Source: Levyella massiliensis (GTDB lineage: Bacteria > Bacillota > Clostridia > Tissierellales > Peptoniphilaceae). From it: a stretch of 58,803 nucleotides of DNA. The notes under the pieces are model-generated. The model was not told the origin of the DNA and did no database searches. It was given only the letters and a program-made list of their open reading frames with translations. The first letter of the stretch is position 1. Every line of letters begins with the position of its first letter. This document shows, piece after piece, positions 53,966 to 58,803 of this stretch. The stretch is from assembly GCF_000308275.2 (NCBI RefSeq), contig NZ_HG529491.1:61918-120720 (forward strand). The letters are read 5' to 3'. The translations under genes were made by a program, and so were the position numbers.

Positions 53966-55147
53966 CTATCCTTTCTCGATCACATCTTGAAGCGCCTGCA
54001 CCGCAAACGCAATGTCTTCTTTCGTGTTTTTCCATCCGAGGGAGAAGCGCAGTGCACCGCGACGCCGCGCTTCCGGCACATCTAGTGCCGCAAGCACATA
54101 GCTATCCGTAACGGCACCCGCCTGACAAGCGGAACCGGCAGAGAGCGACAGGCCGCGCCGCCCCAATTGGGCCAGCAATACTTCATGCGACTGCCCCTCC
54201 ACGGTAATGTGGACGATCCCCGGCAAGCGGTCCGCTTCTTCTACGGTCAGATGCACGCCTTTTATCCTACGCAAGCCTTCTGTCAGCGCATGGCCCAACG
54301 CATGCAAGGCTTTTTCTTCCTCTTTTAGGTGAATGCGCGTCCATTCCAACGCCTTTGTCATACCGATAATCCCCGGCACAGGCGTGGTGCCGGCACGCAA
54401 GCCGCGTTCCTGTGCACCGCCGCGAATCAGGGGTTCCACCGGAACACCTTGTTTTGCGAAAAGAAGACCGATGCCCTTCGGACCGCCAAATTTGTGGGCA
54501 GATAACGAAAGCATGTCCACGCCCCACTCTTGGCAATCCATGGGCAAATGGGGTGCCGCTTGTACGGCATCGGTATGAAATAGGATACGGTCTTTCCCTT
54601 CACAGCTACGCACGCACGCGACGAGTTCGGCAATGGGCTGGATGGTGCCTACTTCATTGTTCACCGCCATGATGGATACAAAACAGGTCTGCGGTCGAAT
54701 GGCTTCGCGCAAAGCGTTCGGCTGAATCAGCCCCGATGGCCCCGGATGCAGGAAGGTGACCTCCGCCAGGTGTTCGCGTTGCAAGAAAAGCAGGGGTTCA
54801 CGCACCGCCTCATGCTCCATTTCCGTAGCAATGATATGCGGCATGCCGTTCGTTTCTTTTCGTGCATACCCGTAATGCCACCCTGTCCAAACCGCTTGAT
54901 TATCGGCTTCGCTGGCGCCTGAGGTAATAATGAGCTCTCGGGGCTGGCAATTGAGCAGGAACGCCAAGCTTTCACGCGCCTGCATCACTTCCCAATTGAC
55001 AGCACTACCCATCGGGTGGACGCTCGCGGGATTGGCAAAGCGCTCTTCCCAATACGGTTGCATGGCTTCCCATACCTCCTGCGGCATGGGAGATGTAGCG
55101 GCATAGTCCATGTAGATCGATGGCCTAGGCTCCTTAAAACCGTCCAT
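53966..55147 (-). CDS. Cysteine desulfurase (NifS/IscS family)
   Basis: PLP enzyme that releases sulfur from cysteine as an enzyme persulfide. The opening YMDYAATSPMP, HTDAVQAAPHLP, PLP Lys219 in SAHKFGGPKG and catalytic Cys341 in SAGSACQAG are clear. 393 residues. It is directly followed by mnmA, so tRNA thiolation is the likely main role. No iscU or other Fe-S assembly gene is adjacent, though it might also serve that pathway. GGAGGG precedes the ATG. Confidence 0.94.
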   Translation of the reverse strand: MDGFKEPRPSIYMDYAATSPMPQEVWEAMQPYWEERFANPASVHPMGSAVNWEVMQARESLAFLLNCQPRELIITSGASEADNQAVWTGWHYGYARKETNGMPHIIATEMEHEAVREPLLFLQREHLAEVTFLHPGPSGLIQPNALREAIRPQTCFVSIMAVNNEVGTIQPIAELVACVRSCEGKDRILFHTDAVQAAPHLPMDCQEWGVDMLSLSAHKFGGPKGIGLLFAKQGVPVEPLIRGGAQERGLRAGTTPVPGIIGMTKALEWTRIHLKEEEKALHALGHALTEGLRRIKGVHLTVEEADRLPGIVHITVEGQSHEVLLAQLGRRGLSLSAGSACQAGAVTDSYVLAALDVPEARRRGALRFSLGWKNTKEDIAFAVQALQDVIEKG

Positions 55148-55203
55148 TTTCCCTCCCTTCTACGCGATCAAAGCCTCCGCAGTAAAATGATACACTCGAA
55201 ACC

Positions 55204-55232
55204 AAAAAACGGAGGTAGTTGCCTACCCCCGT
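55204..55232 (-). terminator. Terminator after bL25
   Basis: ACGGGGGTAG pairs with CTACCTCCGT (one G-U) around a 4-nt loop, then six T residues on the minus strand. Confidence 0.85.
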
Positions 55233-55262
55233 CCGATATCGATACCAATATCTCTGTTGCGA

Positions 55263-55913
55263 TTACTCTTCTTCGGCTTCTTCTTTCTCTTTTTCGCCAA
55301 CAACAGGTACATCGGCTGCACTCGTCTCTTCTTCCGTCTCTTCCGAGATCACTTCTTCCTGCGGTTCGCTCAAAGAAGCCACCGGTTCTTCTTCATTGAT
55401 GAGAACGGTAACTTTGTCGTTTTTAGCCACATCCAGGTCGGCAACGGTGATCACATCACCGATTTGCATATTCTGTACGTCAACTTCGGCCTGTGCCGGA
55501 ATATCGCCCGGCAAGCACTCGATTTCGACTTCGTCGAGCATCTGCAGTAATACAGACGGCTGTACACGAATCTCATCACGGTTCACCAATACGACCGGAA
55601 CCAGCAGACGAATCGCTTCGTCCATGCGAACGCCCTGGAAGTCAATGTGCAGCACTTCATCGCGGAACGGATGTCTCTGCACTTCCTTAATCAATACGGT
55701 CTTTTTTTCATTGCCCATATTCAACTCGACCAGACTCGAGGTACCGGCCTTGTTATAAACATGAGCGAACTCCAAATCTTTGACCTGTACCATGTCGTTC
55801 TCTGCCCCTTTTTGGTAGATCACGGCCGGAATCAGGCCCTCTGCACGTAATTTATCCACTCGGTTTTTACCCGACACTTCACGCACTTGCGCGTTTAATG
55901 TATACTCCGCCAT
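55263..55913 (-). CDS. Ribosomal protein bL25, long CTC form
   Basis: 5S rRNA-binding protein of the CTC/TL5 type. The N-terminal L25 domain (about 1-90; LRAEGLIPAVIYQKG, EVLHIDFQGV) is followed by the C-terminal beta domain (about 95-185). A Glu-rich tail of about 30 residues ends the 216-residue protein. The ATG follows AAGGAGG, and a consensus promoter lies upstream. Members are linked to stress in some Firmicutes. Confidence 0.94.
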   Translation of the reverse strand: MAEYTLNAQVREVSGKNRVDKLRAEGLIPAVIYQKGAENDMVQVKDLEFAHVYNKAGTSSLVELNMGNEKKTVLIKEVQRHPFRDEVLHIDFQGVRMDEAIRLLVPVVLVNRDEIRVQPSVLLQMLDEVEIECLPGDIPAQAEVDVQNMQIGDVITVADLDVAKNDKVTVLINEEEPVASLSEPQEEVISEETEEETSAADVPVVGEKEKEEAEEE

Positions 55914-55945
55914 ACTTCCTCCTTAAATAAAACACATATAGCGTC

Positions 55946-55974
55946 ATTATAATGCGAAAAGAGGGATTTTTCAA
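55946..55974 (-). promoter_or_regulatory. Sigma-A promoter of bL25
   Basis: TTGAAA (55969-55974), 17 bases, TATAAT (55946-55951) on the minus strand. Confidence 0.85.
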
Positions 55975-56007
55975 CATTTCTGCCGCAAGAAGCCCTCCTT
56001 TGGCTCT

Positions 56008-56430
56008 CTATTGTACCTTTGATGCGGCTTCTGCCGATGCGGAAGACGTTGCTTTCTCATTTGTGGCAGAGCTTTCTTCTCCGGCAGCCTTTGCCAAAGC
56101 AGCGCGCAAAGCGTCGCGGAAGCCTTCACTGGTACGCGTGGCACCGGAAATAGTATCTACTTCTGCGGTATTTTTAGTGGTCGCCTGCTCCACCAATTTG
56201 TCCAATGCTTTTCCGCCAATCTGCGGTGTTTCCTGGTGTTCTAGGATTTTCATCTCATAAATTTTTCCGCTTTCATCGATGGTAACAGAAAGGCGAATGG
56301 GCGTCCCCTTTGCATTTCCCTGGCCGCTACCTTCATACGTGCCGGCTTTCAGCTTTTTCCCCTGTCCGCATCCCGCCATCAGCACGATCAGCGCTGCGGC
56401 TAAGCAGAAGAATTGCCCGACTCTTTTCAT
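56008..56430 (-). CDS. FMN-binding domain lipoprotein
   Basis: 140-residue exported lipoprotein. A basic N-terminus, hydrophobic core and lipobox LMAGC with Cys21 predict lipid anchoring outside the membrane. The single FMN-binding domain (about 30-115) ends in the flavin-contacting motif DTISGATRTS, as in RnfG/NqrC and extracellular electron-transfer lipoproteins. An Ala/Ser/Glu-rich tail closes it. ATG 56430 follows AAGGAG and overlaps the rho stop by 4 bases. No rnf genes are adjacent, so its partner is unknown. Confidence 0.9.
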   Translation of the reverse strand: MKRVGQFFCLAAALIVLMAGCGQGKKLKAGTYEGSGQGNAKGTPIRLSVTIDESGKIYEMKILEHQETPQIGGKALDKLVEQATTKNTAEVDTISGATRTSEGFRDALRAALAKAAGEESSATNEKATSSASAEAASKVQ

Positions 56431-58163
56431 TCTTCGCTCCTTTCTGTGGGTGTCTTCGCTCGTGATAAAGAAATGGCTTCTCGTTGTGCGAAGCGACGGG
56501 TTGCAGGAGAGACTCGGCGCCTTGCCTCGCCGGCAGCAGCAGAGTTGCCTAAAATGACGCGACAAAATTCCTGATTGTTTTCCGTGTTTTTCATCAGCCG
56601 CACAAACTGTTCCATCACTGCCGTTTCGTCAGCATTGCGTCCCTGTTTGCGCACTTCCAGCATCGCGTTTTGTTCTTCTTTCGTCAAGAGCAAATCATCG
56701 CGACGCGTACCCGACGAGAAAATATCGATGGCGGGGAAAATTCGCATTTCGGACAGATTGCGGGATAAATGCACTTCCATATTTCCCGTCCCCTTGAATT
56801 CCTCATAGATCATATCATCCATGCGTGATCCGGTATCTTTCAAGCAGGTGGCCAGGATGGTCAGGCTGCCGGCATCGCGGATGTTACGTGCCGCGCCGAA
56901 AAATCTCTTTGGCGGGTACAGCGCCACCGGATCCAGACCGCCGGAAAGCGTACGTCCCGATGGCGACGTGGTAATGTTATACGCACGCGATAAGCGGGTG
57001 AGTGAATCCAGCAAAATCATAACATCCTGCCCGCTTTCCACCAATCGCTTAGCACGTTCCAGCAATTCTTCCGCCGTGCGCGTGTGATTCTGCGCCTGCT
57101 TATCAAAGGTAGAGGCAACGACTTCCGTACGAATGGAGTCATCGTTCTTACGCATGCGATTGACGCTGTTTTCGAAATCCGTCACTTCCTCCGGCCGTTC
57201 ATCGATGAGCAGAATAAATAAATACACTTCCGGATACGTCAGCTCTATGGCCTGTGCGATGGATTTCAGCAAGGTGGTCTTACCGGCTTTCGGAGGAGAA
57301 ACAATAAGGCCGCGTTGTCCGCGTCCCACCGGCGCTACGAGATCCACGATGCGATTGGAAATACCTTCCGGCACCGTCTCCAAGCGCAAGCGTTCATTGG
57401 GATAAATCGGGGTAAGATCATCAAATTCCATACGTCGCACATAGCTGGTAGGACTTGTGCCGTTAATGGCATTGATATAAATGATCGGCGCATACTTGTC
57501 TTTATCATGTGCATCCCCAACGATGCCTTCCACGATATCGCCGCTCTTCAGATTAAAGCGTTTGATCTGAATGGCCGGCACATAATAGTCCGTACGCGTG
57601 CCATCTTCTTTTTCACCGCGCAAAAAGCCATAGCCGTCGGACATGACTTCCAAAACACCGCTGTCCGAAGGCAAATCGCGGCGCGCTTTTTTAGCTGTGT
57701 CCGAAGCGGTGTCGTTCGTTTCGTCACATGCGGGTTCTGCACCAGCTGTCTCTTCGACGCAAAACATTTCATCCGATGCTGCATTGCCAGGCAGGCTATC
57801 GTCAGATGTCTCCTTTTGGGAAGTGGCGTTGTCGGATGTCGGTTTGTTCTTGGCTGACGCAGAAGTTTTCTTGGCTTTTGCTCTGCCCTTTTTCGCTACC
57901 GTTTTCTTGGCTTCCGCCTTGTCGCCTTTCGACGAAACGGCGGATTTCTTGGCGCCTGCCTTATCGCTTTTCGACGGGGTAGCCGCACTCTTGGAAACCG
58001 CAGATGCCTTTTCTCCTGACAGACTTTCGTTAGTTTCTCGTGCATCTTGCGCTTCCAGCCAGCCGATTAGCGCATCTTTGCGAAAGGTATATGCCTTTTT
58101 TAGCCCGCGTGACTCGGCCAAATCTTTCAATTCTGCTCTCTTCATCGAATAATAATGATCCAA
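56427..58163 (-). CDS. rho: Transcription termination factor Rho with disordered insertion
   Basis: Hexameric RNA helicase that ends untranslated transcripts. The N-terminal Rho-N helical domain (about 1-40) is followed by an unusual 125-residue Lys/Ala/Ser-rich, then acidic, low-complexity insertion (about 45-165). The RNA-binding cold-shock domain comes next (VLEVMSDGYGFLRG), then the RecA-like core with Walker A PPKAGKT, LLIDERPEEV and the Q/R-loop segments. At 578 residues it is long because of the insertion. The start chosen is TTG 58163, with AGGA six bases upstream; ATG 58145 (MKRAEL) is possible. Confidence 0.95.
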   Translation of the reverse strand: MDHYYSMKRAELKDLAESRGLKKAYTFRKDALIGWLEAQDARETNESLSGEKASAVSKSAATPSKSDKAGAKKSAVSSKGDKAEAKKTVAKKGRAKAKKTSASAKNKPTSDNATSQKETSDDSLPGNAASDEMFCVEETAGAEPACDETNDTASDTAKKARRDLPSDSGVLEVMSDGYGFLRGEKEDGTRTDYYVPAIQIKRFNLKSGDIVEGIVGDAHDKDKYAPIIYINAINGTSPTSYVRRMEFDDLTPIYPNERLRLETVPEGISNRIVDLVAPVGRGQRGLIVSPPKAGKTTLLKSIAQAIELTYPEVYLFILLIDERPEEVTDFENSVNRMRKNDDSIRTEVVASTFDKQAQNHTRTAEELLERAKRLVESGQDVMILLDSLTRLSRAYNITTSPSGRTLSGGLDPVALYPPKRFFGAARNIRDAGSLTILATCLKDTGSRMDDMIYEEFKGTGNMEVHLSRNLSEMRIFPAIDIFSSGTRRDDLLLTKEEQNAMLEVRKQGRNADETAVMEQFVRLMKNTENNQEFCRVILGNSAAAGEARRRVSPATRRFAQREAISLSRAKTPTERSEE

Positions 58164-58230
58164 AGGGGTTCCTACCGAAAAAAAAATAAAATGAACGCAT
58201 AGTCAAATGAGATGCGATTTCTTCATGGCT

Positions 58231-58260
58231 AGTATACCATGAAACGGAAGCGATACCTAA
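58231..58260 (-). promoter_or_regulatory. Promoter of rho
   Basis: TTAGGT (58255-58260), 18 bases, TATACT (58231-58236) preceded by TGG (extended -10) on the minus strand. Confidence 0.65.
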
Positions 58261-58311
58261 AGAGAGCGCTATTTTAACGATGATTTTTGGAGAGGCTATA
58301 CTACAAAAAAG

Positions 58312-58395
58312 CAAGCGGGCGACGGGGCGGCGGGTGTAGTAACGTGCCGGCGGGTGTGGCGACGTGGCGGCGGGGCAACGCCGGTAGCGCGATGG
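58312..58395. repeat. G-rich degenerate repeats beside the right-hand 53-bp array
   Basis: GGCGGGTG-type units recur every 17-20 bases. They resemble the G-rich repeats at 27571-27661 and the complement of those at 28509-28645. Confidence 0.6.
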
Positions 58396-58399
58396 GCGC

Positions 58400-58582
58400 C
58401 GATTACGGGGCATTTTGCCATTTGGCGATTTTGACCCGTAATCTACGCCTTAACTTTACGGGGCATTTCGCCATTTTGCGATTTTGACCCGTAATCTGTG
58501 CCTTAACTTTACGGGACATTTTGCCATTTTGCGATTTTGACCCGTAATCTATGCCTTAACTTTACGGGGCATTTCGCCATTT
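58400..58582. repeat. 53-bp palindromic tandem repeats, right copy
   Basis: CCCGTAA occurs at 58435-58441, 58488-58494 and 58541-58547, an exact 53-bp period, with matching TTACGGG arms at 58403, 58456 and 58562. The last unit is cut by the IS end at 58583. It is the same family as at 118-246, with the linker changed from TGCACCC to forms of TACGCCT. Confidence 0.87.
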
Positions 58583-58606
58583 TGAACTGTCCCCCAAATG
58601 GTAGAG
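58583..58606 (-). mobile_element. IS3-type terminal inverted repeat (OrfB side)
   Basis: TGAACTGTCCCCCAAA followed by GTAGAG, mirrored by the end at 91-114. The transposase stop lies 22 bases inside the element. Confidence 0.85.
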
Positions 58607-58627
58607 TGTAGATTTATCATTTCTACC

Positions 58628-58803
58628 TCATCCGTAATAAGCCTCGTAAGGGGTTTGGTATCCGTTTGTCGCATGCCTTCTTTCTTTCGCATAGAAGGTC
58701 CATACATATTCATAGATTAGCTTCCTTGCTTCGCGAATGGTTTGTGGCATCTTGTAAAGCCATTCGGTTTTCATCTTACCAAAAAAGCTCTCCATCGCTG
58801 CAT
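58628..58803 (-). CDS. IS3-family transposase (OrfB), C-terminal fragment
   Basis: The last 57 codons of an rve/DDE integrase domain, cut by the window edge. MESFFGKMKTEWLY contains the catalytic Glu region, and ERRHATNGYQTPYEAYYG is the classic IS3 OrfB ending. It reads toward the array, so this copy has the same orientation as the one starting at the left edge. Confidence 0.92.
   Translation of the reverse strand, partial: AAMESFFGKMKTEWLYKMPQTIREARKLIYEYVWTFYAKERRHATNGYQTPYEAYYG

Noticed and set aside
1-58803. A 60-kb plasmid or composite transposon
   Set aside because: The gene content is essential chromosomal machinery (rho, lon, typA, tmk, glmM, holB), so IS copies at contig edges are more likely.

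Overview
This is a chromosomal segment of an obligately or nearly obligately anaerobic, fermentative Firmicute. GC content is roughly half, by eye. The evidence is a Rex repressor, a clostridial 2[4Fe-4S] ferredoxin, rubredoxin, a flavodiiron protein, a butyryl-CoA-dehydrogenase-type fusion, CtsR-type control of chaperones, a clostridial tig-clpP-clpX-lon-engB cluster and AGGAGG ribosome binding sites. A Peptoniphilaceae/Tissierellia-like organism (for example Murdochiella-like) would fit, but that is inference from gene content. Almost everything is core housekeeping, mostly on the minus strand; there is no prophage, integrase, CRISPR-cas locus or resistance island.

Layout. 1-260: start of an IS3-type element running off the left edge, then 53-bp palindromic repeats. 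0.4-4.1 kb: a DnaJ-like co-chaperone and ClpB behind a sigma-A promoter with a perfect CtsR box. 4.3-5.5 kb: a dicarboxylate/amino-acid:cation symporter. 5.6-13.2 kb: typA, cls, a membrane protein, rex, an ABC-F ATPase and a membrane-anchored GDPD-like protein that has lost its catalytic residues. 13.3-16.2 kb: anti-sigma-type ATPase, rubredoxin, VTT membrane protein and GT4 glycosyltransferase. 16.3-22.9 kb: tig-clpP-clpX-lon-engB. 22.9-27.2 kb: glmM-cca-DegV joined by 4-bp overlaps, and an AIM24/TIGR00266 protein. 27.2-28.7 kb: a non-coding block with a 12-unit, 65-bp palindromic array. 28.7-37.8 kb: pfk, SH3 protein, nadE (with a dead glutaminase domain), tmk, darA, holB, ricT, then ferredoxin, rsmI and a YabE/Rpf-like cell-wall protein with a structured leader. 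37.9-48.9 kb: branching enzyme, glycerate permease/kinase operon, DUF3825 protein, MATE exporter, Asp23 protein, HAD phosphatase, D-2-hydroxyacid dehydrogenase and DUF1287 protein. 49.0-52.8 kb: tRNA-Ser(CGA), an acyl-CoA dehydrogenase/EtfA-C/rubredoxin fusion and a flavodiiron protein. 52.8-58.2 kb: cysteine desulfurase-mnmA, bL25, rho and an FMN-binding lipoprotein. 58.3-58.8 kb: the 53-bp repeats again, and the 3' end of an IS3-type transposase.

How the genes fit together. Protein quality control (ClpB, DnaJ-like, Tig, ClpXP, Lon) makes up two loci. Redox and oxygen handling appears as Rex, ferredoxin, two rubredoxin modules and FprA; the fusion enzyme and FprA lie back to back and look like one electron wire from acyl-CoA/ETF flavin through rubredoxin to the diiron site. 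Envelope functions include Cls, GT4, VTT, GlmM, the YabE-like protein and the DUF1287 protein.

The most unusual content is the repeat biology. Two sequence-distinct palindromic arrays (65-bp and 53-bp periods) seem to share one skeleton. The 65-bp array is bracketed by inverted G-rich/C-rich degenerate repeats, and the 53-bp arrays abut IS3 ends at both window edges. Two degenerate enzymes (the GDPD-like protein and the NadE glutaminase domain) and two genes placed directly behind intrinsic terminators (lon, rsmI) are the next most interesting items.
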